Positions 22,612-34,690 of a stretch of DNA of 64,000 nt are shown here, piece by piece. The stretch is from Riptortus pedestris (taxonomy: Eukaryota; Arthropoda; Insecta; Hemiptera; Alydidae). Where the stretch lies: positions 128,118,501 through 128,182,500 of the forward strand of contig CM032230.1 of NCBI GenBank assembly GCA_019009955.1, read 5' to 3'. Position 1 is the first letter of the stretch, and the number at the start of each line of letters is the position of its first letter. Position numbers and translations under genes: made by a program. A model generated the notes under the pieces. The model was not told the origin of the DNA. It saw nothing but the letters and a program-made list of their open reading frames with translations, and did not search any database.

Positions 22612-23285
22612 TTTTTTTTATATTTATACAGGAGCGATTTGGAGGATCTTGGCGATTTGGTTCAAAGTTTCACAATACAAAATGAAAACAAAATTATAGA
22701 AAAATAACAAAAACTGAAACAACAAATAAAAAATTAAATACAGCAAATAACGTTAAATACTAGTAATAAAGACAATTAATAAACGTAAGACAACATAAAT
22801 AAAGATAAACATTAGACTAGTAATAAAGACAACAATTTAAAAGGGGTTTTAATAAAAAAAATATGTTACTCCTATATACTAGTACAATTATATTATGTTT
22901 ATTTTATTTTATTTATTTAGTTTTGTACCCCATAGCGATGGTGATTTGAATTATTAGGATGATATATTTACTCCTTCATGTGCTCACTTTTTTTGTACTT
23001 TTATATTATGGAAAATATTTCTTTAATATCTGATTCTTTCTCATATCCGTGCTTTGTCTAAAGAATATAATAAAAGTTAACCCTTTTAAATCTTTTTAGG
23101 TATGCTCTAGACCTTTTCTATTTTGAATTATATGTTTTTGTAAATTTTGATGTGTTTTAGATATGTTAGTATTTGTGGAATATATTGGCTGCTGTCAGTT
23201 AATAGTTGTGTCATATCGTGGGGTATGTGAAGGTTTTCTCGTTGGATGCAGTCGGTCAGTATGTGTTTTATCGTACGGTGTTCGT
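22612..23285 (-). mobile_element. LINE1 3' end, inserted in HINE
   Basis: The minus-strand C-terminus reads HNEHRTIKHILTDCIQRENL, continuing to a stop near 23128. This is the H-x-x-x-C-type end shared with 13.3 kb. A ~515-bp 3' UTR follows and ends CGCTCCTGTATAAATATAAA. TATGACGTGA (22602-22611) and TATGACATGA (23286-23295) are the target duplication. It is 5'-truncated. The first residues of the open frame come from HINE DNA, not the LINE. Confidence 0.8.
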
Positions 23286-23328
23286 TATGACATGAGTAAG
23301 AGTGGGGTTTACTGAAGGCCAAAAACTA

Positions 23329-23936
23329 GATAGATAGATATATATTTATTTGTTAAAGATAAACCTTGTACAAATAATAACAATATAGACACATTTTGTT
23401 TCTTTTTGAGTCTGGAAAATCCTAAATGCTTTTAAAATAAACGCTGCCATAGATTTCATGAAGTGAATTTAATATATTTCAATTTCAATAATTCTGATCT
23501 AATTTATTAACTAATTCTAATTGTAAAATTACTTTTATGCTGTTCAATGGTATCTCTATCGTTGCAATTTTTTGAACAGCTAAAATAACAATATAAGTTC
23601 AATACGAAAGTTCGCCTTGAAAATGTGCACAATAGAATAAATAACAAAAACACTCACAAAAAGTAATATATTCACAAATTGTTCATGATATAGAGTTTAC
23701 TCATTTACACTAAGGGAGTCAAACGTTTTCAGAACTGCTATAATGAACGTACAAAGCCTGCTCAATTTATCGACATCGTTAATATTTAACATATTTTGTA
23801 ATGACTGATGATCAGAGGATGTTCAGATTGATGACTTTAAAATATTCTGTCTGTTTTCTTGGAGTGCTGAACAGTGTAGGTGAAGGTGGTATTGCCTATT
23901 GTTATTGATATACTGCTTGCAAAATGGGCAGAGATC
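23329..23936 (-). mobile_element. LINE2 3' end, inserted in HINE
   Basis: The minus strand, near 23930-23700, translates with stops to DLCPFCKQYINNNRQYHLHL, then HCSALQENRQNIL, a C-x-x-C...H...C zinc-knuckle C-terminus of a non-LTR retrotransposon. The 3' UTR ends in a TATC tail (23329-23342). A 22-bp repeat starting GTTTACTGAAGGCCAAA flanks it at 23307 and 23937 with one mismatch. Confidence 0.8.
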
Positions 23937-24005
23937 GTTTACTGAAGGCCAAATACTATTCAATGCAAATATCTCCGTTAATAATCATGATAGTCCAAAA
24001 ATAAA

Positions 24006-25480
24006 TATTTGACTGGAGAATATTCAATCTTTAATTGGGGTTGCCTGGAAGGGAATCTCGAAGAACGGTCCAATATGGTAGAGGCCAAGGCACTTTAAGG
24101 ATTGTAGCGTTGTCTATGTAAGATAATATTTTATTTATAACCATTAAAATAATGTTTGAAAATGCCAATATTTAACAAATATTCATAAAATAATGTATTA
24201 ATTGCTTAACATCCCACATGCTCAAAATGTGTATAGGTTTTTTTTAGGATATAGTCCATTACGAAATGACTTATATACTACCACCGAGTTGCGAGTCAAA
24301 AACCAATAAACACAAATTGTATAACGGAGTCGTTAAAGGAATGTTGTAATATTAACCATTGGCAAAGAGCCCTCACCTGACTGAAACCCAATTTTTATCC
24401 CCAAAAACAAAACTCACTTGTCGTAATGACTTTAATCATTTAACCAAATATTTATATTTGTTTTAAATTTGGGCGGATGATGGAGCTTTGAAAGAGGAGA
24501 TGGGAATTACCTACCAGTATTACTCCTCTGCCACTTAACAGACAATTTAATTGAATATGATGTTATGCTTTGATCTCGCCGCTCACCACCTGTGAGAGTA
24601 GGCCCCGGCCTCTCTGGGAGTATTCCTAACTTCCAATTTACTGGAATGGAAGTTAACAAAGCAAGGAAATAGTCATGGGCTACTGGCCAGCGGCTAAATG
24701 AATTTTTCAGATCCATCCCACCCCACCCCACTTTGCACACGTGCAACTACGTTTTCAGGATAAAAAAAAATAGAAGTAGAAAAATTGACCAAACGGGTAG
24801 TTTAAAAGCACAGCGGGATGAAAGCGCCACGTTCACATCATGTTCAAATCAGTTTTTATACTTTATACTTGTCGGAATCAAACAAAATGCCAAAGGCGAT
24901 TGCCAAAATGATGATGTTGTGATTGTCACGCCAAAGGCATTTGGGATATAAGTTTCATGGCTATAATGTGTTTAAAGAAGTTGATGAAACAAGATATATT
25001 AACAACTTATAAGAGTTATAACTTATAAAACCTATAAGAAGTATAAAAAGTTAGTTTAAAAAAAAGAAGCTTTTTTGTTTTACAAAAATATATTATTTAG
25101 AACATTATTTTCTTCTTTTTTTTTCTGTCGGCATTATAGGCCTTTGCGATGTTTGGCCACCTCCAAGTGAGGTCGAGGAATTTGTGATCAAAGTTTTTAC
25201 GCAGTGAGTCATAAAGTTGACGTACACACCCGTTAACCAAAGTGGACCTGTAATGAGTTGTCTCCAATACGCTGTCAGGCCCCATTATTTCCGGGGAGTC
25301 AATGGTTAGTTTATGCTGTGTCAGCCTGCTTATGAACGGGATCTAAAGAGTCATAATTATTAGTCATCCAGGGGCGCTGTCAGACTTATATACTCGTTAG
25401 GCACCCGCTGGCCACAAGGACTGCGACGCTAGTGCGCTCTGGTAGAGAACTAGTGAACTAATGCTTTCCCTTGGCGGAGT
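24006..25480. other. Unassigned DNA with short open frames
   Basis: Frames of 60-80 codons at 24507-24746 (minus), 24733-24951 (plus) and 25097-25285 (minus) show no domain I recognise. The last ends in a lysine run caused by a poly-T tract. An isolated exon cannot be excluded. Confidence 0.35.
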
Positions 25481-25482
25481 TC

Positions 25483-25548
25483 GAACCAGCACCTATTTTT
25501 ACTTTCAGCTTACCCAAGTCGTAACCGGCACGGCACCCTTTGGAAAAA
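25483..25548 (-). mobile_element. tRNA-like segment, possible second SINE family
   Basis: The minus strand has GTGCCGGTTACGACTTGGGT (A-box-like), and about 30 nt later GGTGCTGGTTCGAACTCC (close to the B-box GGTTCGANNCC). No acceptor stem is complete, so it is not called as a tRNA gene. No other copy is in the window. Confidence 0.3.
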
Positions 25549-26540
25549 TATTGCTACCCAAAAAAATCTAAAGTTAAAAAAAAAATATATTTATTTTTGA
25601 GGACGCGACTTACAGAAATAAGCTAGGTCCAAAGGAAGACCGTGTTGTGTGCGTTTCCGTACATCAGTAAGTTGTGCTCTACGCCGTAAGTTATGAGCAG
25701 ACGATATCGCTGGGGGTGAATTGAAATGTCTCCATCTATCAGTGTATGGAGGATTTTGCAAAGAGTAGACCACCAACGTGTAGAAATCGTCAATATATTT
25801 TTGAAAAACTGTGGTTGTTACATGCTTCGGAATAGGGCATAGAAAGGCAAGTCATGTGTAACCATGGAAAATCTTTGATCTACTGAAAAAACAAGGGTTC
25901 AATTATTTTTCGTTGCAATAAATGTTGCTTGTTCAATTTATTGTGTCGAATCAAACTAAATGTCAAACGTGACTGGGACATTGAATTTAATGCCTACGAT
26001 TTATATCAAACTGCTCTTAATTCAATAAAGTAGTTTAAATGGAAACGAACTCAACCGTATTGTGGGAATGGGAATCGATAGCTTGACTTTTGATAAAGAT
26101 TGGAAAACCCTTTGTTCTTTTTTTCCCCGCCCGGCGCCAAAAGGGAAATTAAATGTCAAGAGGCCACATAGCGCTTTGGTAAAAAGTGACCGGTAGTTAA
26201 TGAAAGAAAGAAGGTTCTATTTCAATTCAGCTAAAAACCTACGTTTGTCCAATAGCCCTTAACAAACGGTTCTAATTCACTAATATTCCCGGGCGGAACC
26301 TTTTATGTTCAGTTCATATGGCGGCCAATTGATGATTGCAGTGTGCACACATATCGCCGGTACTGAAAAGGCATGCTTTCATTTTCTTATAAAGCTATCT
26401 TCGTTTCCACTCCAGCCTAGCATTGTTTGAAAACGCATCGCTGATTGAAATCGGTTTGCTAGAAAAATAGAATCCGAAACAATGGATTCACTTAAAAAAA
26501 AAAAAATTAAACAAAAAAAAACACCCTCCGAAAATTAAGT
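25549..26540. other. Unassigned DNA
   Basis: A 61-codon minus-strand frame at 25591-25776 ends in a charged C-terminus (RRRAQLTDVRKRTQHGLPLD). It looks more protein-like than its neighbours but I do not recognise it. The rest has no feature. Confidence 0.35.
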
Positions 26541-26860
26541 ACTTCATAACATAACAGCATGTTGTTAATATGAGATGAGTAGGAGTGGGGATTTACTAAA
26601 AACTAAAAAAAGGCCAATACCTCGGTTAATAATCAAGATAGTGAACTAACGTATATAACAACATTTATATAACATTGCATTTTCAATAAGATTGGTTTTA
26701 TGTATTTTTTTCCATAATAACGGAGATATTAAAAATTTTCGAAATTCTCTACCTCTAAACCCCCCTCACCCTGGTCCGATTTCAGCCGTTAATGAACTTG
26801 ATCTTTCGATTAAAACGATTATATGTGAAGTTTCGTAAGGACAAGACAACATTGCGACAG

Positions 26861-26920
<60 letters not shown>

Positions 26921-27013
26921 GTATAATTTTGAACGGACCTAATTTTCGACATCTATTAGGTAGGATCGATGGGCATTTAAAGAAAAATTACGTCATGAGT
27001 ACGACCTCAATAA
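26541..27013 (-). mobile_element. HINE-like element, B core, both ends truncated
   Basis: The core is complete on the minus strand: GAGGTCGTACTCATGACG, CATCGATCCTACC, a TA tract (26862-26926), GCTGAAATCGGACCAGGGTG, the central block, and part of the B core to GAAGTACTTAATT. The 5' palindrome and 3' hairpin are lost. GCGTCTGCGTAAACTAAG near 27040 may be a displaced terminal scrap. Confidence 0.7.
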
Positions 27014-27990
27014 CAGAAAGACATTTTCCGTCAACTTGCGTCTGCGTAAACTAAGCTAAGTTCGGACTAACTGGATAATACTCATAATGTATCCTCGATT
27101 TTATTCTTTACTTCTCCCATCAAAAGATGCCGACGAATACATGAATTCAAATTTATGTTGGAAATGAGGTGTTTGTTGCGTCGTATAGTTTTCATAACTC
27201 AAAATTGTGAGAGTACCAGTAAACAAATAAATTTCACCAATTTTGGAGTTAGTGAAAAATGTAGAGAAAACTAGATTGATTTCAATGAGGTTGGTTTTGT
27301 TTTCAACAAGATTGGTTATAAACATATTTTTCAATCTGACTCTTAATAACTACAATAAAAAATGTATGTCAATTTTTTTTTTATTTTACCCAGTTGTAAC
27401 TTTAATGGAGCCTAAAAATATATAGGTAGAAACAAATTTATTTCTTTGTGGTTGTGAAGGTGGAATTCATTTTTAACTGCACTTTGAAACGATCACTTTC
27501 CCACTATACATTTATGTCATCTATTAATTTTTCTATACAGTAATTTTAATTCTTGTTTTTAATTTATATCAATCAAGGCCCTGTCTTTCGCTGGTTACTT
27601 TACAACAGATAGACTGATTACGTTCGTTGCATAGTTGCCATAACTGGAAGCTGCACAAATATTTTGCGGAATGCTTACGTAACACAAGTTACTATAGTAA
27701 AACTATTTATATTACGTGAGTTATAATCGAATATTTAATTTCCAATTGTGCTACCACAAGTGTTATTCTATTGCGCAATTAACCATAAGTGCATGCTTCC
27801 GACAAGTTAGGTTCAGGACTTGCATTACACCAGAAGGAAAAAAATGCAAAAAATGCTCAAAATCACACTCAGCCCAAGTCACACTGAATTCTTGCGTTTC
27901 ATGTGATAGGACAAATGCTCTAGTTTTCTAGTAGTTAAAGTCCTTGTGTTGATCAAAAAAAGCACATGTCCTGGTAGTACAATTAAACAG
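27014..27990. other. Unassigned DNA with a possible HINE scrap
   Basis: AGGTTGGTTTTGTTTTCAAC and TTTTCAATCTGACTCTTAAT near 27290-27345 faintly resemble the HINE core. Short frames at 27101-27334, 27243-27425 and 27716-27931 have no recognisable domains. Confidence 0.35.
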
Positions 27991-28155
27991 AAATATAGGC
28001 GATTACGATTCCCGCCTGGGAAATAGGAATTTATTTATTGACGAACTCATTAAATGAAATCCTTAGCTCCACCTTGGTGAGAAAAGGATGGTAACCTATA
28101 GACCCCGTCCTAATTAGCCATAGTAGAATAAAGTGGGCGTTAATAAATTACAAAC
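27991..28155 (+). mobile_element. SINE, 5'-truncated
   Basis: It begins in the T-arm (GGCGATTACGATTCCCGCCT) and runs to TTAGCCATAGTAGAATAAAG and GGGCGTTAATAAAT. The tRNA-like 5' half is missing. Confidence 0.7.
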
Positions 28156-29470
28156 AATTTGGCTCAAACCGAGTACCGTCATAGTAAGTATAAGATATTC
28201 TGGAATTGGAAAGTTGGTGTGTGTTGGGTTACCTTTACATCCATTATGTACACATGTAAGAACTGAACGGGCATCGCGGGTTTTGTTTTTATTTGTTCAA
28301 AACGCTTAAAGCAATATTATTTTTTTTTGAGTATATAATAGTTCCGAATATGTATTACTAAAAAACTCGTAGGATGTTAGGTTCTTAAGTTGTTATCTAT
28401 TGAGTTAGTAGGTGGTGATTATTAATACTGTCTTAGTCAGTTTGAAAACACAGGTTGATAAGATAATTGTCAAGCTATGAATAAACAGGTTCTGAAAGAT
28501 GTTTCTTAAAGCCCAATTATATGAAGAGCCAATCCATTCTGTAAACATATATTCAATCACATTTGATTTCTGCCTCTCATTATTGTTGGTGTTGTCAGCC
28601 GCGGCCAAACGGAATTCAAATGGAACTGGTTTGAATAAAAACTGGCCAAAATGATTTGGAGGAAGGGGCAGCCGTGATGAATACGAGTAATTGCCCCTAG
28701 CAGCACCTTGAGGAATTCCTGAGAAAATGGCACTGAAGATGAGAAAGCAATCAGTCGAAGGGGAATTGGAGCTGGTGGTAATGACCGCCTCTTGGAGAGC
28801 ACGTATCCTCAAGGCATCGTCCTCTGACAGATTATTAGAGACCCGGCCCATTTCATAATTAGGTCGGCTGTGTTCGTTTCTTCGTGAGAGAGCACCGGAC
28901 CCTCAGCTACCTGGGAACATTGGGTAAAACACGGATGCAGAGGTGAAACTACGTAACTTTGTAATGGAACGCGAGCAAGTAATGGTCGGAGCTTGGATTC
29001 GTGTGTCCGCAGAGGTGACAACTGTTACATCGTGGGCCAGGACGTTAGAACACAGGGGATAAACATGTTAAATTACTATTATAAAGGAAACATGTTAATG
29101 TTTAAACATGTTAAATTACTATAATAAAGGAAACTACTAATATACTCTTAGAATGTCTAAAGCTATAATGCATTAGAAACATTCTTTGATGAATTTCTTA
29201 ACCATGTATAATAAATAATTGATATGGCTAGTACCGGTAACAAGTAGTGGTAGTATCCTGATATTGCTATGGGAGGGGGTGTTTGTTCGGGCAACCAACA
29301 TCGAGGTTATTATGCACTGTAGAAAATTTAAAATTTATTGTTGTGCCTACTTTGTGTCAGTGATTATTTTAGTATCACAGAAAGGCAGGTTTTTTCAAAA
29401 AAGTTACAATCCCACTACAGCATACACTGAGCTGAACTCCTCGCAATTTGGTTGACACTTAAACAACAAA
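28156..29470. other. Unassigned DNA with a 148-codon minus-strand frame
   Basis: The frame at 28405-28851 (minus) is one of the two longest in the window. It starts MGRVSNNLSEDDALRIRALQ and has no domain I recognise. Overlapping frames of 70-81 codons exist on the same strand, so it may be chance in a GC-richer patch (28560-29020). A coding exon is possible but unproven. Confidence 0.3.
29061..29133. repeat. 41-bp tandem duplication
   Basis: ACATGTTAAATTACTATTAT followed by AAAGGAAAC starts at 29064 and again at 29105 with one change. Confidence 0.8.
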
Positions 29471-30429
29471 CATCCCAAAATACAATTACCCTATATTGGC
29501 TGCCAGGACACGAGGACCTTGGACTTAGTACGGCAGTAGACTACCAGACTAAACTAATTACTCAACAAAACCAATACACCCAAACAAACTTATTATACGA
29601 AGACATAGCGAGACGCCACTGAATCCTAGACAAATGGCAATCAGAATGGATGATTTTTTTTTTTAATAAATCATTTAACGTTCCACACAAACATAAATAA
29701 AATCAAACTTATAAGTCAAATAAGGATTTCCTCTAGCGAGTATTTAAAATTATCCTATAGAAACATGACTCAAATTATAAAAACTGGAGAGGTATGTAAA
29801 TGGTGCCAAAAATATATTTACCTACATTCGAATCATTTACTGGTGTATTGCCCCGCTTTTACATCACACAGGGTAAAATTCCTTGACAAATATATAGTGC
29901 CTCAAAGAGAATACCTATCATTGGTAAACATTCTGGATTACAGCAATGGAAGTAAAGTTAATGATATTTTTTGTTTCTTATCAAAAGTTTGAGAAAGATA
30001 ACAATATAAAAGAAAGAATTGTATTATTTTTTATGGGGTGCTTATTCAATAATAATCGGCACATTATTTATTATATGCAGTTATACTTATTATTAGAAGA
30101 GTTATACTTATCTTAGAGGATGGTTGTGTTAATCTGATATGTTAGAAAACTAATCTTTATTTAGACTTTAAAAAAGACTTAATTAATCTACATTTACATT
30201 AAATTATAACCTATTGAATTCAGTATTATAATTATTTAGATTAATATTAATATTGTATTACGTGCCAATGTATATGCTGTTCAGTTGTAATTATAGGAAG
30301 TATTATTATTTTATTTACACATACTTTAAGAAGTATAATATATTAATAACCATACTAACACTAATTGGGTAGACTCTTGGCAACATGTTGTAAACAGAAG
30401 CCAACAAAATATCTATCTATCTATCTATA
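29471..30429 (+). mobile_element. LINE2 3' end (RNase H end, zinc knuckle, 3' UTR)
   Basis: Translation from about 29480 gives TLYWLPGHEDLGLSTAVDYQ, then ILDKWQSEWM, after one stop. WLPGH is the conserved C-terminal part of the LINE RNase H domain. Downstream, 29765-29992 encodes CKWCQKYIYLHSNHLLVYCP, a C-x2-C...H...C knuckle, ending at a stop. A ~430-bp 3' UTR ends in (TATC)n at 30413-30429. The same tail and knuckle occur at 23.3-23.9 kb. The frame is broken, so the copy is dead. It belongs to an RNase-H-bearing clade (I, R1/LOA or Jockey group); which one is not resolved. Confidence 0.75.
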
Positions 30430-30471
30430 ATTTTTTAAGCATTCCCTCACTCAAACATTTCTTATTTATAT

Positions 30472-30574
30472 TTTGAGGTTGTACTCATGACGGAATTTTC
30501 GAAATAAATTTTTCTTCAAATGTCCATCGATCCTACCTAGTAGATGACGAAAATGAGGTCCGTTCAAAACTGTA

Positions 30575-30628
<54 letters not shown>

Positions 30629-31094
30629 TATAGATATATAAATATATATATATTTGTCTGTTACCGCTCTAGCTGTCGCAATTTTTATTTGATCGTTACC
30701 AAACTCGTCATTTAGTCGTTTTATGTAAAAAGAAAGAACAAGTTCGTTAACGGCTGAAATCGGACCTGTGGTAGGAGGAGTTTAGACGGGAAAATTTCCG
30801 AAAATTCAAAATATTTCCGTTACTATACGTCGGATCGAAAAATTGTATAGAATCAATCTTATTGAAAATTAAATTTACTATAAATATTCTCATATACATT
30901 TATTCGCTATCTTGAATATTAACCAAGATATTTGCATTTTTATTAAATCTAGGCGGATATCGGAGTAGAGTATGTTTCCCGCCAAAAGCTAGGTCGGCCG
31001 TTTCCTTAACTGTTTGGCTCTCGTGAAGTTTCTCTATTGTAAAACTTCACGTGGGAAATCTGCTTAGTTTACGCAGCCCCTGCGTGACGGACTT
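30472..31094 (+). mobile_element. HINE-like element, A core, 5' palindrome missing
   Basis: It starts TTGAGGTTGTACTCATGACG, then CATCGATCCTACC, a TA tract (30571-30652, interrupted by AGATAGA), the core, a short A-type part, TTCACGTGGGAAATCTGCTT, an intact hairpin and GACGGACTT. Confidence 0.85.
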
Positions 31095-31568
31095 TTTAGT
31101 ACAGTTAAGTGAGCAATGGCCAGACAAAAAATATTTATTTCAATATATTAAGAGGCGCCTGATTCATGTCCAGACACTTGTTAGATATAATTGGTTCTGT
31201 CATGATGTCTGTGGCTACTTGTGTTATTATACGAGTCACTGAAATCTCGACTTTTGAATTATTTTTATTTTATCTTCTCATGAATTAGTTTTTAATATCC
31301 TAGAAGCAGTCCTTCATAATAGGTTTCTTAATACGACAATTTCGTCCAATTATCGAATTCACTCCGACTTTTTTTTTCTGTCAGTCAACCCTCATCTCTA
31401 TCTCGTACTTCTCTCTGTCTTTCTCGTTCTCTGAGGGCATGCATATATATAGAACATTGACAAGCAATTAAGTGTTAAGTGTAATTGGAGTGGAAAAATT
31501 GACGGAAAGAATTTGAAAATATTGACTTGTTAGTGTGTGTGTATTGATATTAAAACTGTAATTTCTTT
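31095..31568. other. Unassigned DNA
   Basis: No repeat or gene is recognisable. A pyrimidine-rich patch lies near 31370-31430. Confidence 0.45.
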
Positions 31569-31715
31569 TTAGCAGATTTCCCTTAAGGGAAATCAGCTAT
31601 TTAGGTTGTACTCATGACGGAATTTTCTAAATTTTTCTTCAAATGTCCATCGATCCTACCTAGTAGATGACGAAAATGAGGTCCGTTCAAAACTGTATAT
31701 ATATCTACCCATCTA

Positions 31716-31768
<53 letters not shown>

Positions 31769-32105
31769 CTGTTACCGCTCTAGCTGTCGCAACTTTTGTT
31801 TGATCGTTACCAAACTCGATATTTAGTTGTTTTATGTAAAAAGAAAGATCAAGGTCGTTAACGGCTGAAATCGGACGAGTGGGAGGGGAGGGTGGGTTTA
31901 GAGGGGAGGATTTTCGAAAATTCAAAATATCTCCGTTACTATACGTCGTATCGAAAAATTGTATAAAATCAATCGTCACTGATCGTCCCTCGTGAATAGG
32001 TTTAGAGATTCATTATTACTACTGTTGTTATTAGGCAAATTTCTCTATTGTAAAACTTCACGTGGGAAATCTGCTTAGTTTACGCAGCCCCTGCGTGACG
32101 GACTT
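31569..32105 (+). mobile_element. HINE-like element, A-prime core, complete ends
   Basis: It has the 5' palindrome TTAGCAGATTTCCCTTAAGG, a TA tract (31697-31764) and the core. The shortened 3' core contains GTGAATAGGTTTAGAGATTC, shared with the 57.3-kb copy. It ends with GGGAAATCTGCTTAGTTTAC, an intact hairpin and GACGGACTT. Part of the usual core between the two blocks is deleted. Confidence 0.85.
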
Positions 32106-32391
32106 TTTTATTTCTCAATAGACAAATAATAAATCTATCATCTACTGACCACGGGGATAGCGTCTGGAGATCTGCCACGTCTCTGGGTTGGTGAAAGCTA
32201 CCTACATTGTTTAAGCGTCTTTACATAAACTTTGTGTATGTAATTTTTGGGTATAGAAATTAATAGGGAAAAAAATCTAACCAAATACTGCTTCTCCATA
32301 TAGTCTCAAACCTTTTAAACAATGATTTTTGGATAAATTTCAAATTGAAAAGCAGATAAATCTTTATTTGAAAGATTATTAAAGTTCGTCA

Positions 32392-33227
32392 CGGATGAGT
32401 AAAGTAAGCAGATTTCCCACGTATTATAACACGCTTATCTGATCTTATCTCACAGCATATTCCGTATTTCTGTGTAAAAAAAACCGATGATTAGAAGGCA
32501 GGCAGTGAAGGCTGAGTACAAGATTGTACGAATAACTCGCTTAATACTTGAGTTGCAAAAACATGTATAGAACAACAATTGTAGAAAATCAAAAGATTAA
32601 CAAGATTGGTTCTATAACATTTTACGATCCCACTCATAATAACGGAGATATTTTGAATTTTCGAATTCCCACACTTTATTCCTCCACTATTCCATGTCAG
32701 ATGTCTGCCAATAACCAATATGATCTTTAGTGTTTGCTGAAACGGTTAAATTTCGAGTATAGTAAAGATCACATAACATTTTCGGAACAAGAACGTAAAA
32801 TCTTGATTGATGATGTACCTCACATAATAAAGGTCTCTTGAAAACAATATTTGGTATTAAAGCTTCCAGTGAAGTGGCTCATTATATTACAACTTATTTT
32901 AAATATGATATGAATAGGAGAGAAGGTTTATTCAAAACTAAAAAATAAATAAAATTCAAATATTTCCGTTAATATTCATGATAGAGAAAACATGTATACA
33001 ATAATATGTTTAAGAAATTATATTTGCAATAAGAATGACTCCATACCGTTTTTCGATCTGATCGTATATCAACGGAGATATTTCGAATTTTCGAAAATCT
33101 CCTCATCTAAACCCTTTCTCCTATGGTCCGATTTTAGCCGTTGACAAACTTGATATTAGTTTTTACACAAAACGTTTAAAAATCGAGTTTGGTAATTAGC
33201 TGATTTTCCTGAAGGGAAATCTGTTAA
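32392..33227 (-). mobile_element. HINE-like element, D core (double core)
   Basis: On the minus strand it begins TTAACAGATTTCCCTTCAGG, lacks the TA tract, and has one core (33180-32930). The AATACCAAATATTGTTTTCA segment follows, then a second, diverged core (32760-32540), then a worn terminus GTGGGAAATCTGCTTACTTT and CGTGACGAACTT. The uninterrupted GTACCTCACATAATAAAGG at about 32815 is the empty version of the LINE1 site in the 46.6- and 55.5-kb copies. Confidence 0.7.
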
Positions 33228-33834
33228 AATAGAAAAAAAAAAGTTATATTGGATAGATAAGGAGGATGTCCTCTCAAGAGCAGAGCAGCTTAATATTGTT
33301 GTGGCATTACCTCCCCCCCCCCAATTAAACTTGATATCTATGACTTATGTAATGAATTAATGTAGTTTTTTTTTTTTTTTTTTTTGTACATAAAAAGGCT
33401 TCGGACCACCTAGTGGGAGGTACACTAACTCAAAACTCTTTGATAAAGGAAACGGGTAGAAAGTTACTGATAACGGCTGGAGCTGGAGTGAGAAGGAGCA
33501 TCCCACGGGACTGGAGCCTCGCTCTGGAATGCGCAGGTGGAGCCTACGGAATGGAGGACATCATTCAGAATCAAGGCCACGACTTGATTCATTTAGTCCC
33601 TAAGCCGGCTCCAGTCTCGCCGATTAATAGTACAGAATTATCTCCGGCTTTTAGCCCTTTTGATAACTGAAGAAAACTAACTCAAAAAAACTAAGCCACG
33701 ATTAGAGAGATAACTCACTATTATTATATAAACCAATGACAACAAGTAAAAGTAGGGATAACCTAAACCGACTGGCTTGAAATCTATTCTCTTTTTGCGA
33801 AAAAATAACTTAAAATAGACACAAAATGTTACAA
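33228..33834. other. Unassigned; GC-richer patch with 85-codon frame
   Basis: The plus-strand frame at 33413-33670 (starts MGGTLTQNSLIKETGRKLLI) follows a poly-T tract and has no domain I recognise. It could be a chance frame. Confidence 0.3.
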
Positions 33835-34110
33835 CTCCGTCACGCAGGGGATGCATAAACGAAGCATCGGTAGATTAATTGTATATATCGATATGTATAC
33901 TGCGTTTAATTTGCAATAAGGTTGGTTCTATACAATTTTTCGATCCGAGGTATGGCAACGAAGATATTTCAAAAATACTACCGTCAAAACCCCACTACTG
34001 TTCCGATGTCTGCCATTAACGAACTTGATCTTCCTTTTTACAAAAAAAAACGATTAAGTATCGAGTTTGGCAACTATTAAACAAAAATTCCGACACAAAT
34101 ACATACATAT

Positions 34111-34157
<47 letters not shown>

Positions 34158-34266
34158 TTTGAACGCACATAACCTTTGTCATCTTCTGGGTAGGATCGAT
34201 GGACATTGAAGAAATTTTTCGAAAATAGCGTCATGAGTACGTGCTCAATAGCTGATTTCCCTAAAG
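33835..34266 (-). mobile_element. HINE-like element, internally deleted
   Basis: The 3' end TCCGTCACGCAGGGGATGCA passes almost directly into the core (TTTAATTTGCAATAAGGTTG). The TA tract (34118-34154), the CATCGATCCTACC complement and GTACGTGCTCAATAGCTGAT follow. The 3' core is deleted. Confidence 0.75.
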
Positions 34267-34690
34267 TATATAGTTTTTAGCGTATAACTCGTTTATACTT
34301 CGGTATACGACCAAAGTGTATATTACTAAAGTTACTCTAAATAACAAAATAAACAACCATTGTTTTGTGCATATTTTCCGAAAAAGCAATACGAAACGAA
34401 ATATCGCTATTTTTTAATTTCTGGTCTAACTTATAACCCCCACTCGTGTTCGTCTCAGAGAATATTAATATAGACTTAAGTCTAAGCTGGACTAGTAGTA
34501 ATTAATATACATTCTAAGTTCCATAAAATTCGATTAAGCCGTGTATGCGTGAAAAGGTAACAAACAAACAAATAAGCAGGCACCAAAGCTACAAATTGCA
34601 GATACTAATCTATGGCACGGGAAACGAAAAAGTATCGTGAAATGTCGAGAAAAAAGCCATGTGCAGACAGAGGTTTCAATTATTATGCCC
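34267..34690 (+). mobile_element. Microsatellite-linked element, short copy
   Basis: It shares a series of blocks with 39650-40075: TTTAGCGTATAACTCGTTTA, GAAACGAAATATCGCTATTT, CGTCTCAGAGAATATTAATA, ATTCGATTAAGCCGTGTATG, CAAACAAACAAATA, and a downstream CAGACAGAGGTTTCAATT. It holds one unit where the other copy has about three. Confidence 0.7.

Larger units (their letters stand above)
22478..24005 (-). mobile_element. HINE-like element, B core, split by two LINEs
   Basis: Pieces at 22478-22611, 23286-23328 and 23959-24005 join into one minus-strand B-type element: AAGTCCGTCACGCAGG, GATTTCCCAC, TTATTGTTAATATGACRTGA, AGTGGGGTTTACTGAAGGCC, then TGCAAATATCTCCGTTAATA. It ends by truncation after ATGATAGTCC, so the 5' part with the TA tract is missing. 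Confidence 0.75.

Noticed and set aside
29765..29992. 75-codon CKWCQK frame as a host zinc-finger protein
   Set aside because: It follows an RNase H-like WLPGH segment in the same direction, precedes a (TATC)n-tailed 3' UTR, and has a truncated relative at 23.3-23.9 kb. It is a LINE C-terminus.
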